Positions 25,275-32,383 of a stretch of 49,241 bases of DNA are shown here, in pieces (position 1 is the first letter of the stretch; every line of letters begins with the position of its first letter). Below the pieces are notes generated by a model. That model saw only the letters and a program-made list of their open reading frames with translations, had not been told where the DNA came from and did not search any database. This stretch comes from an uncultured Acetatifactor sp. (GTDB lineage Bacteria > Bacillota > Clostridia > Lachnospirales > Lachnospiraceae), in NCBI GenBank assembly GCA_910588225.1, contig CAJUQT010000020.1, positions 12,129-61,369 on the forward strand, given 5' to 3'. The translations under genes were made by a program, and so were the position numbers.

Positions 25275-26750
25275 TTGAAGCGGCGCCTTAAAATACGCAT
25301 GGATAGTTGCGGGCTACAGAAAGGCATGGGTATTCCTATGAAAGCTAACGAGACATTTCAGTATCGGCCGGTCACAATGAACGAGAATAATCATCTCCTG
25401 CAGATAGAGGAGCATATGTACATATTGGACGATGTACAGAAACCCAATGTGTTTCGGAATATGTTTCCCTATTCTGAGATTCCGAAGATTCCTTTCAATG
25501 ACAGAATTGTACCTCATAATATGCCGGAGGAGGTTTGGATTACCGATACTACATTTCGGGATGGTCAGCAGTCAAGGGCACCGTATACTACGGAACAGAT
25601 TGTGACAATTTATGATTACCTTCACAGACTTGGCGGACCTGGCGGTATGATTCGTGCCAGCGAATTTTTTCTGTACAGCAAAAAAGATCGGGATGCCGTC
25701 TATAAATGTATGGAGAGAGGATATGCATTTCCGGAGGTGACCAGCTGGATTCGAGCCAGTAAGGAAGATTTCAGACTGGTAAAGGAAATAGGCATGAAGG
25801 AGACAGGTATACTGGTCAGCTGTTCCGATTATCATATCTTTCTGAAGCTGAAGATGACCAGGCGTCAGGCCATGGAACATTATCTGAGTGTCATCAGAGA
25901 ATGTCTGGAGGAGGGGATCAGTCCCAGATGTCATCTGGAGGATATCACCAGGGCGGATATATACGGTTATGTAGTACCGTTTTGTCTGGAACTGATGAAG
26001 CTGATGGAGGAATACGGAATTCCTGTGAAGATTCGGGCCTGCGACACTATGGGATATGGTGTAAACTATCCCGGAGCTGTGATTCCCAGAAGTGTGCCGG
26101 GAATTATCTATGCCATTCATACACATGCGGGGGTTCCTCATGAGCTGATTGAATGGCACGGACATAATGACTTTTATAAAGCGGTGACAAATTCTACCAC
26201 AGCATGGCTGTATGGCTGTTCCGGCGTCAACACGTCTCTTTTCGGAATCGGAGAGCGGACAGGCAATACGCCTCTGGAAGCCATGGTATTTGAGTATGCG
26301 CAGCTGAAAGGGCATCTGAACGGAATGGATACCACAGTGATTACCGAGCTGGCTGAATATTATGAGAAGGAGATCGGGTATTCCATACCGCCCAGAACGC
26401 CTTTTGTGGGCAGGAATTTCAATGTGACAAGAGCCGGTATTCATGCGGATGGATTGTTGAAGAACGAAGAAATCTATAATATATTTGATACGGAGAAGTT
26501 CCTGAACAGACCTGTTCTCTGTGCGGTGTCCAACACCTCCGGCCTGGCAGGGATTGCCCATTGGATCAACACTTATTACAAGCTGCGGGGAGAGAATCAG
26601 GTGGAGAAGAATTCCGAGCTGGTTGCCAGGGTAAAGGAATGGGTGGACCGGGAATATGCAGGAGGCCGCGTCACGGTGATGACAGATGAGGAAATCGTTT
26701 CCTGTGTAAATGATGTCTGTGAGGAACTGGGAATATCTTTGATTTCCTGA
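25275..26750 (+). CDS. DRE-TIM metallolyase, probable Re-type citrate synthase (isopropylmalate/homocitrate synthase family)
   Basis: A 491-residue Claisen-condensing enzyme. The DRE-TIM hallmarks are visible: ITDTTFRDGQQ near residue 95, CHLEDITRAD in the middle, and the metal-binding HGH in EWHGHNDFYKA. The C-terminal regulatory domain of LeuA is absent. Auto-annotation would say 2-isopropylmalate synthase. The operon with NADP isocitrate dehydrogenase, and no leu genes, points to acetyl-CoA plus oxaloacetate giving citrate, as in clostridial Re-citrate synthases. This is inference; homocitrate synthase is the main alternative. The start is taken as TTG 25275 with GAAGGGA 5 nt upstream; ATG 25338 would remove a non-conserved-looking leader of 21 residues. 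Confidence 0.7.
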   Translation: MKRRLKIRMDSCGLQKGMGIPMKANETFQYRPVTMNENNHLLQIEEHMYILDDVQKPNVFRNMFPYSEIPKIPFNDRIVPHNMPEEVWITDTTFRDGQQSRAPYTTEQIVTIYDYLHRLGGPGGMIRASEFFLYSKKDRDAVYKCMERGYAFPEVTSWIRASKEDFRLVKEIGMKETGILVSCSDYHIFLKLKMTRRQAMEHYLSVIRECLEEGISPRCHLEDITRADIYGYVVPFCLELMKLMEEYGIPVKIRACDTMGYGVNYPGAVIPRSVPGIIYAIHTHAGVPHELIEWHGHNDFYKAVTNSTTAWLYGCSGVNTSLFGIGERTGNTPLEAMVFEYAQLKGHLNGMDTTVITELAEYYEKEIGYSIPPRTPFVGRNFNVTRAGIHADGLLKNEEIYNIFDTEKFLNRPVLCAVSNTSGLAGIAHWINTYYKLRGENQVEKNSELVARVKEWVDREYAGGRVTVMTDEEIVSCVNDVCEELGISLIS

Positions 26751-26760
26751 ACGGGAATAT

Positions 26761-26792
26761 GCGGCAGTCCGGTTGCCTGTCTGAACTGTCAG
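26761..26792. repeat. 32-bp dispersed palindrome, copy C (diverged left arm)
   Basis: The left arm is degraded (GCGGCAGTCCGG), while the loop TTGCCTGT and the right arm CTGAACTGTCAG match the family well. It starts 11 bp after the citrate synthase-like stop and lies between two genes of one operon, so it does not simply mark transcript ends. Confidence 0.65.
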
Positions 26793-26823
26793 GAGGATGC
26801 GGCATGGAGGTTGAAAAGGGAAG

Positions 26824-27522
26824 ATGAACAGTTATGATGTAAAAAGTGAGGTAAGTGACAAATACTCACTGAGGGGCCGGGTATTCAGCCGACTCAGGGA
26901 AGATATTCTCAGCGGCAGATACGAAGAATATGAAGAGCTGCGGGAAGTGGCAATCGGGGAGGAGATGGGAGTCAGCCGTACGCCGGTGAGAGAGGCGTTC
27001 CGCCAGCTGGAGCTGGAGGGACTGATTCAGATTGTACCTAATAAAGGCGCTTATGTCACAGGGATAACGGAAAAGGATGTAAAGGACATTTACATGATTC
27101 GCTCTCTGTTGGAAGGACTTTGTGCCCGGTGGGCCACGGAGCATATCACCGAAGAGCAGATGGAGGAGATGGAGGAAAATGTATATCTGGCGGAATTTCA
27201 TGCCAGAAAGGGCCATCTGGAGCAGCTGGCGGAGCTGGACAACCGGTTTCATGACATTATGTATGAAGCCTGTGACAGCAAAATTCTGGAACATCAGCTG
27301 AAGGACTTCCATCAATATGTATTGCGGGTTCGAAAGAAAACGCTGTCAAATGTGAACAGAGGGCCGAAATCCAACGAGGAGCATAAGGGAATCATGGAGG
27401 CGATTAAGGCAAAGGACGGGGAGCTGGCAGAGAAGCTGGCACATCAGCACATGATAAATGCCTATGACAACATGGTCAAAAATGGTCTGAGAGAGGCTTA
27501 TGTCAGAGAAGGATTGAAGTGA
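26824..27522 (+). CDS. GntR family transcriptional regulator, FCD subfamily
   Basis: A 232-residue regulator. The winged HTH (about residues 18-85) includes LREDILSGRY, MGVSRTPVREAFRQLELEGL and PNKGAYV. The C-terminal all-helical FCD domain (about 95-220) has the likely metal/ligand residues in DNRFHDIMYEA, SNEEHKGIMEAI and LAHQHM. FCD ligands are usually small carboxylates, so citrate, isocitrate or 2-oxoglutarate are plausible effectors here. It lies between the citrate synthase-like gene and icd, 73 bp after the former and 19 bp before the latter, and probably binds the palindrome at 25209-25238. Repressor versus activator is not shown; overlap of the site with the -10 favours repression. 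Confidence 0.9.
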   Translation: MNSYDVKSEVSDKYSLRGRVFSRLREDILSGRYEEYEELREVAIGEEMGVSRTPVREAFRQLELEGLIQIVPNKGAYVTGITEKDVKDIYMIRSLLEGLCARWATEHITEEQMEEMEENVYLAEFHARKGHLEQLAELDNRFHDIMYEACDSKILEHQLKDFHQYVLRVRKKTLSNVNRGPKSNEEHKGIMEAIKAKDGELAEKLAHQHMINAYDNMVKNGLREAYVREGLK

Positions 27523-27541
27523 AGGAAAGTGAGGAGAACAC

Positions 27542-28759
27542 ATGGATAAAATTAAAATGACGACTCCGCTGGTGGAGATGGACGGGGATGAAATGACCAG
27601 AATTCTCTGGCAGATGATCAAGGAGGAACTGCTGTGCCCCTACATAGACCTGAAGACAGAATATTATGATCTGGGACTGGAGAACCGCAATGCCACCAAC
27701 GATCAGGTGACGGTGGATTCCGCCAATGCGACGCTGAAGTATGGGGTGGCTGTGAAATGTGCCACCATTACGCCCAACGGGGCCAGAATGAAGGAATATC
27801 AGCTGAAGGAGATGTGGAAAAGCCCCAACGGAACCATTCGGGCTATTCTTGATGGTACGGTATTTCGGTCCCCTATTCTGATCAAAGGAATTGTTCCCTA
27901 TGTGGGCAACTGGACAAAACCCATTACCATAGCCCGTCATGCTTATGGAGATGTGTACAAAAATGCGGAGATTAAGGTACCGGGAGCGGGCCGGGCGGAA
28001 CTGGTGTTCACTGCGGAGGATGGTACCGAGACAAGGGAACTGATTCATGAATTCAAGGGCCCGGGCATCCTGCAGGGAATTCATAATACGGAAAAGTCTA
28101 TTTCCAGCTTTGCCAGAGCCTGCTTTTCCTATGCGGCAGATACCAGACAGGATCTGTGGTTTTCCACGAAAGATACCATTTCCAAAAAATATGACCATAC
28201 TTTTAAAGACATTTTCCAGGAGATTTATGATGCCGAGTATAAGGCAAAATTTGAGGATCTTGGCATAGAATATTTCTATACTCTGATTGACGACGCGGTC
28301 GCGAGAGTTATCCGGTCAGAGGGCGGCTTTATCTGGGCCTGCAAGAATTATGACGGGGATGTGATGTCAGATATGGTGGCCACCGCCTACGGGGATTTGT
28401 CCATGATGACATCTGTTCTGGTATCTCCCGATGGTGTGTACGAATATGAAGCCGCTCACGGGACTGTTCAGCGCCACTATTACAAGCATCTGAAAGGGGA
28501 AGAGACTTCCACCAATTCCATTGCGACGATTTTCGCATGGACGGGCGCCCTCAGAAAGCGGGGAGAGCTGGATGGCAACGGGGAACTGACCGCATTTGCG
28601 GAGAAGCTGGAGCGGGCATGTATTCAAACTGTGGAGGATGGTAAAATGACCAGAAGCCTGTCTTTGATTTCCACCTGTGAAAATCCGGTAATCCTGAACA
28701 GTCTTGACTTTATCCGGGCTATTCGGGAGACATTGGATAATTTGTATCTTCTAAAATGA
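27542..28759 (+). CDS. icd: NADP-dependent isocitrate dehydrogenase (eukaryote-like type)
   Basis: Oxidatively decarboxylates isocitrate to 2-oxoglutarate, making NADPH and the carbon skeleton for glutamate. The 405-residue length and motifs MDGDEMTRILW, TITPNGARMKEY, GTVFRSPI, YGDVYKNAE and AAHGTVQRHY match the homodimeric eukaryote-like IDH group; the KSPNGTIR segment holds substrate-binding residues. The start has GTGAGGAGAAC upstream and follows the GntR gene by 19 bp. Aconitase, the step between citrate and isocitrate, is not in the window and must be elsewhere. A promoter for rex overlaps its last codon. Confidence 0.95.
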   Translation: MDKIKMTTPLVEMDGDEMTRILWQMIKEELLCPYIDLKTEYYDLGLENRNATNDQVTVDSANATLKYGVAVKCATITPNGARMKEYQLKEMWKSPNGTIRAILDGTVFRSPILIKGIVPYVGNWTKPITIARHAYGDVYKNAEIKVPGAGRAELVFTAEDGTETRELIHEFKGPGILQGIHNTEKSISSFARACFSYAADTRQDLWFSTKDTISKKYDHTFKDIFQEIYDAEYKAKFEDLGIEYFYTLIDDAVARVIRSEGGFIWACKNYDGDVMSDMVATAYGDLSMMTSVLVSPDGVYEYEAAHGTVQRHYYKHLKGEETSTNSIATIFAWTGALRKRGELDGNGELTAFAEKLERACIQTVEDGKMTRSLSLISTCENPVILNSLDFIRAIRETLDNLYLLK

Positions 28760-28788
28760 TTGACATGAATTTGACATTTTGCTATGAT
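28760..28788 (+). promoter_or_regulatory. Promoter for rex at the end of icd
   Basis: TTGACA (28760-28765, consensus), 17-bp spacer, TATGAT (28783-28788). A second TTGACA lies at 28771-28776 but is too close to that -10. Transcription would begin near 28795, which excludes the two upstream ATGs as rex starts on this transcript. Confidence 0.75.
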
Positions 28789-28830
28789 GAAAAAGGAAAT
28801 ATTTGCGAAATGTTATCGGAGGACATGATC

Positions 28831-29472
28831 TTGGAGGAAAAGGAAATTTCACAGGCTGTCATCGGACGCCTGCCCCGGTATTTTCGGTATCTGGGAGAAT
28901 TAAAGGACGAGGGAGTGGAGCGGATTTCCTCTCAGGACCTGAGTGAACTGATGAAGGTGACCGCATCCCAGATTCGCCAGGATCTGAACAATTTCGGCGG
29001 CTTCGGACAGCAGGGGTACGGTTATAATGTCGAATATCTGTATCATGAAATAGGGAAAATTCTGGGGTTGGACAGACAGCATAACTTTATTATTATAGGT
29101 GCAGGCAATCTGGGACGCGCGTTGGGCAATTACATAAATTTCGAAAAGAGAGGGTTTATATTCCGCGGAGTGTTTGATGAGAATCCGGCTCTGATCGGCA
29201 GTCGGATACGGGATGTCAAAGTTATGCCCATGAATGAAATGGAGAATTTTATCCAGGAGAATGACATTGATATTGCCGTGCTGGCCATTCCGAAATCCGG
29301 TGCGGTTTCTGTGGCCGAGAAGCTGGTGCGCACGGGAATTCATGCAATCTGGAATTTTGCACATGTGGATTTGAATGTTCCAGAGGGGATTCAGGTAGAA
29401 AATGTCCATCTCTCCGACAGCCTTATGAAATTATCCTACAATATCCGCAAGGCGGCTCCCAACGGCGAGTGA
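28831..29472 (+). CDS. rex: Redox-sensing transcriptional repressor Rex
   Basis: Homodimeric repressor that senses the NADH/NAD+ ratio and controls fermentation genes. The 213-residue form has the N-terminal winged HTH (RLPRYFRYLGEL...VTASQIRQDLNNFGGFGQQGYGY) and a Rossmann NAD domain with IGAGNLGRALGNY. The C-terminal swapped helix is also seen. I choose the TTG at 28831: GGAGGA at 28818-28823 sits 7 nt before it, the protein then begins about 12 residues before RLPRY as usual for Rex, and the promoter at 28760-28788 lies upstream. An ATG at 28825 has the same ribosome site too close. A longer frame reaches back to 28756. No Rex-type operator was recognised in the window. Confidence 0.9.
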   Translation: MEEKEISQAVIGRLPRYFRYLGELKDEGVERISSQDLSELMKVTASQIRQDLNNFGGFGQQGYGYNVEYLYHEIGKILGLDRQHNFIIIGAGNLGRALGNYINFEKRGFIFRGVFDENPALIGSRIRDVKVMPMNEMENFIQENDIDIAVLAIPKSGAVSVAEKLVRTGIHAIWNFAHVDLNVPEGIQVENVHLSDSLMKLSYNIRKAAPNGE

Positions 29473-29520
29473 GCGGGGGCATTTGAATGGAAAGGGAGAA
29501 AGCAGGGGAGGGCAGGGAGA

Positions 29521-30150
29521 ATGGAAAGCAGAGGAGAAGGAAAGCAGCGGGAAATGTTCATCCGGGCGCTGGAGGGAAAGAAGATCCCGATTCTTACTCT
29601 GGATAATAAGTGGTACCGCCTTCTGACCGAGGAGGCCAGAAGGGAAGTATCCGGTCTGGAAGAACAGCTGAATTCGCTGTTAAAGCAGCAGGGAAAGCTG
29701 AATAACGAAGTAAAGGATATTAAGCGGCTGAAGAAGAAACTCATGAATGAAATTGTGTCTCTGATGGATGAAGCGGGACAGGATGAGAATTCGGAGAATG
29801 CCAGAAAAATCGAGCAGAACAAGAAGCTGGTGGAGGAGTGCAATGAACGCTTGGAAGCGCGTCAGGACCAGCTGCTGGAGATCCCGCGGCAGATTGACCA
29901 GGCGAATTTTCAGCTGATGCTGGCGACCATGGATTGCTGTTATGACACCATGCAGGAGAATAAGGAAGGGATTCGGGAGATCGCGGAGTGGGTTTCGGAA
30001 GTCCGTGTGGAACTGAAGAAACGGCTGGTCAGAAAGCAGGAAATGGAGCAGCGCAACAGTGACATTTATGCCTATATGCATGATGTATTCGGTGCGGAAG
30101 TGATAGAAATATTTGATATGCAGTATGATTCCGGAGAAAAAGCGGACTGA
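29521..30150 (+). CDS. Coiled-coil protein of unknown function
   Basis: A 209-residue, highly charged protein that is largely alpha-helical. Coiled-coil heptads are evident from about residue 40 to 130 (EEQLNSLLKQQGKLNNEVKD and beyond). The segment near the start reads ALEGKKIPILTLDNKWYRL, and the C-terminus is acidic with a possible EIFDMQYDSG end. No signal peptide or membrane segment is visible. GGAGGGCAGGGAGA precedes the ATG. It follows rex by 48 bp and is probably co-transcribed with it; a terminator follows. I do not recognise a named family, and a role cannot be given. Confidence 0.75.
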   Translation: MESRGEGKQREMFIRALEGKKIPILTLDNKWYRLLTEEARREVSGLEEQLNSLLKQQGKLNNEVKDIKRLKKKLMNEIVSLMDEAGQDENSENARKIEQNKKLVEECNERLEARQDQLLEIPRQIDQANFQLMLATMDCCYDTMQENKEGIREIAEWVSEVRVELKKRLVRKQEMEQRNSDIYAYMHDVFGAEVIEIFDMQYDSGEKAD

Positions 30151-30157
30151 TTGCGGG

Positions 30158-30181
30158 AAAACGGCGATGGGTCCGTTTTTT
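30158..30181 (+). terminator. Terminator after the coiled-coil gene
   Basis: AAAACGG (30158-30164) pairs with CCGTTTT (30173-30179) around an 8-nt loop, and the T-run continues to 30181. It lies 8 bp after the coiled-coil stop. Confidence 0.7.
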
Positions 30182-30222
30182 GCGTGGCCCAGTGTAAGAG
30201 CGGTGCCGCAGACTGGAAAGGC

Positions 30223-30242
30223 GTATCTGTCGGGACAGATAC
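30223..30242. promoter_or_regulatory. 20-bp palindrome before the nnr ribosome site
   Basis: GTATCTGTC (30223-30231) and GACAGATAC (30234-30242) are perfect inverted repeats with a 2-bp centre. They end one base before the GGAGG-type ribosome site of nnr. It may be an operator; a 2-nt loop is too tight for an ideal RNA hairpin unless inner pairs open. Confidence 0.45.
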
Positions 30243-30260
30243 GGAGGCGGGAAACAGAAT

Positions 30261-31736
30261 ATGAGGTATCTTGTGACAGCGTCCGAGATGAGACGATTTG
30301 ATGAAAATACGATAGAGAAAATCGGAATTCCGGCATGTGTTCTGATGGAACGGGCGGCTTTGGCGGCGGCGGAGCTGACGGAAGCGCGGCGTGACGTCCG
30401 GGGCGGATATGTGCTTGTTATGTGCGGTATGGGAAATAACGGCGGGGATGGGCTTGCCGTGGCCAGACTTCTGGCAGAGAGAAACTTCCGGGTAGAAGTC
30501 TGGTGCGTGGGGAACAGGGAAAAGGCATCCTCCCAGTGGAAGCAGCAGAGAAGCATTCTGGAAAAATACCCGGTGGAATTTACGGACAGGCCTCGAAGGG
30601 GAGACTATGAGGCGATGATAGACGCATTGTTTGGCGTTGGACTTTCCAGAGAAGTGGAGCATGAATTTGCGGAGGCAGTTACGCTTTTTAACAGCCTGGA
30701 AGGCTGGAAACTGGCTCTTGACATACCCAGCGGCATTCATTCCGACACAGGCAGGGTTCTGGGTTGTGCGGTGCGGGCGGATATGACGGTTACGTTTGGA
30801 TTCTGCAAGCGAGGGCTGATATTTTATCCCGGCTGCGAATATGCCGGGGAAGTGAAAACGGCAGATATAGGGATATCGGAGAGAAGCTTTTATGGCAGGG
30901 AACCGGAGATGTATGCCTATGACGAAGAGGCTGTGTCTCTTCTTCCAAAGCGTCACAAAGAAGGAAATAAGGGGACTTTCGGCAAGGTATTGCTGATTGC
31001 CGGGAGCCTGAATATGGCAGGGGCGGCCATACTGGCGGCGAGAGCGGCTTATCGGGCAGGGGCAGGCATGGTGAAGGTGATTACCTGTGCCGGGAACCGG
31101 GTGATTCTGCAGCAGGCGGTTCCGGAAGCACTTCTGGGGACGCCGGAAGAGCTGGAGGGGAGTATGGAATGGGCGGATGTCATTGCTGTGGGGCCGGGAC
31201 TGGGAAAATCGGCGGAAGCATTATCCTGTCTGGAAGAGGTGATATATGGAAGTAAACTTCCTCTGTTGGCGGATGCGGACGCCCTGAATCTGCTGGCGGA
31301 GCAGCCGGAGCTGCGAAAGGCTCTGGCAAAGCAGGGAGCGGCGGGAAGGAAGATTATTTTAACTCCACATGTGGGTGAGCTTGCCCGTCTTGCAGGGCAA
31401 TCGGTGTCTGTCTGCGCCGAAGAACTGCTTTCCTATGGCATTGGGCTGGCATCAGAGCTTCATGGGGTGGTTACGGCCAAAGATGCCAGAACCCTGATCT
31501 GTGGGGAAGGGCACAGCGTCTGTGTAAACTTAAGCGGCAGCAATGGTATGGCTACGGCAGGAAGCGGAGATGTGCTGGCGGGCATTACGGCGGCCCTTCT
31601 GGGGCAGGGAATGGATGCTTTTGAAGCTGCCGCCGTGGGCGCTTATATTCACGGCAGGGCAGGGGAGAAGGCAGTGGAGAAGCGAGGTGAGTATGGCTGT
31701 ATGGCAGGAGATCTGACGTCGCAGATGCGGTACTAA
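30261..31736 (+). CDS. nnr: Bifunctional NAD(P)H-hydrate epimerase / ADP-dependent dehydratase
   Basis: Metabolite-repair enzyme. The N-terminal YjeF_N epimerase domain (about residues 1-215) interconverts the R and S forms of damaged NAD(P)HX; GNNGGDGLAVARLL and LDIPSGIHSDTG are seen. The C-terminal ribokinase-like dehydratase (about 225-491) restores NAD(P)H and shows KRHKEGNKGTFGKVLLIAGS, LTPHVGELARL and AGSGDVLAGI. Length, 491 residues, is normal for the fused form. GGAGGCGGGAAAC precedes the ATG. In many Firmicutes this gene neighbours alr and ndoA; here a MazF-like gene follows without alr. Confidence 0.93.
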   Translation: MRYLVTASEMRRFDENTIEKIGIPACVLMERAALAAAELTEARRDVRGGYVLVMCGMGNNGGDGLAVARLLAERNFRVEVWCVGNREKASSQWKQQRSILEKYPVEFTDRPRRGDYEAMIDALFGVGLSREVEHEFAEAVTLFNSLEGWKLALDIPSGIHSDTGRVLGCAVRADMTVTFGFCKRGLIFYPGCEYAGEVKTADIGISERSFYGREPEMYAYDEEAVSLLPKRHKEGNKGTFGKVLLIAGSLNMAGAAILAARAAYRAGAGMVKVITCAGNRVILQQAVPEALLGTPEELEGSMEWADVIAVGPGLGKSAEALSCLEEVIYGSKLPLLADADALNLLAEQPELRKALAKQGAAGRKIILTPHVGELARLAGQSVSVCAEELLSYGIGLASELHGVVTAKDARTLICGEGHSVCVNLSGSNGMATAGSGDVLAGITAALLGQGMDAFEAAAVGAYIHGRAGEKAVEKRGEYGCMAGDLTSQMRY

Positions 31737-31913
31737 ATTCGACCTCCCTTTTCATATGATAGAGAGGGGGATATCAGTTACCATTTATGGTTCCTGTTCC
31801 GGTAGTTTCATGGGGATGTATAAACATTCGAAAAACTGGTAAAACTATCCTACAAATACACAGAGAAGGCTGAAAGCTACAGCGTTCTCCGGGAGAATGG
31901 ATTTGGAGGGAAA

Positions 31914-32255
31914 ATGAGACGAGGAGATGTATATTATGCGGATCTTAGGCCGGTAATCGGTTCGGAACAGGGAGGAATCAGGCCAGTGCTGATTGTCCAG
32001 AATGATGTGGGCAACAGGCACAGCCCTACGGTGATCTGCGCAGCTATCACTTCTAAGATGAACAAGGCCAAACTGCCTACCCATATTGAGCTTAATTCCA
32101 CATTGTATGATATGGATAAGGATTCGGTGGTTCTGCTGGAACAGCTTCGAACCATAGACAAGAAGCGTCTGAAGGATAAAGTATGTCATCTGGACGGAGA
32201 AATCATGAACAGAGTGAACAGAGCCCTGATGGTCAGCCTGGAGCTGGATACATAG
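31914..32255 (+). CDS. mazF: MazF/EndoA-type mRNA interferase toxin
   Basis: A 113-residue PemK/MazF-fold endoribonuclease that cleaves mRNA at short sequences and is normally held by a partner antitoxin. RRGDVYYADLRPVIGSEQGGIRPVLIVQND, the family's opening, is intact through the catalytic Arg of GGIRPVL, as are VICAAITSKMNKAKLPTH with the catalytic Thr/Ser region and the ending LEQLRTIDKKRL. It closely fits the Bacillus NdoA type. No antitoxin frame is found in the 177 bp upstream (31737-31913) or immediately downstream. GGAGGGAAA precedes the ATG. The upstream gap has only an eight-codon frame and no confident promoter. The antitoxin may be encoded elsewhere. Confidence 0.9.
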   Translation: MRRGDVYYADLRPVIGSEQGGIRPVLIVQNDVGNRHSPTVICAAITSKMNKAKLPTHIELNSTLYDMDKDSVVLLEQLRTIDKKRLKDKVCHLDGEIMNRVNRALMVSLELDT

Positions 32256-32270
32256 TGCGTGTTCCGGTTC

Positions 32271-32342
32271 TTGACGAACGGCTTAAGAGATGGTATATTA
32301 TGATATGCAAAACAGTTTCTTAATACACAAAGTATTAAGAAA
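32271..32342 (+). promoter_or_regulatory. Promoter and 5' leader hairpin of the CNNM/CBS gene
   Basis: TTGACG (32271-32276), 17-bp spacer and TATATT (32294-32299) form a good promoter. Starting about 10 nt after the predicted transcript start, TTTCTTAATAC (32316-32326) pairs perfectly with GTATTAAGAAA (32332-32342) around a 5-nt loop. The 11-bp A/T-rich stem may be an operator or a mRNA 5' stabilising hairpin. Confidence 0.7.
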
Positions 32343-32383
32343 AGTAAATTACGAAATATATTTTGACGGAGGAAAGGATTAAA

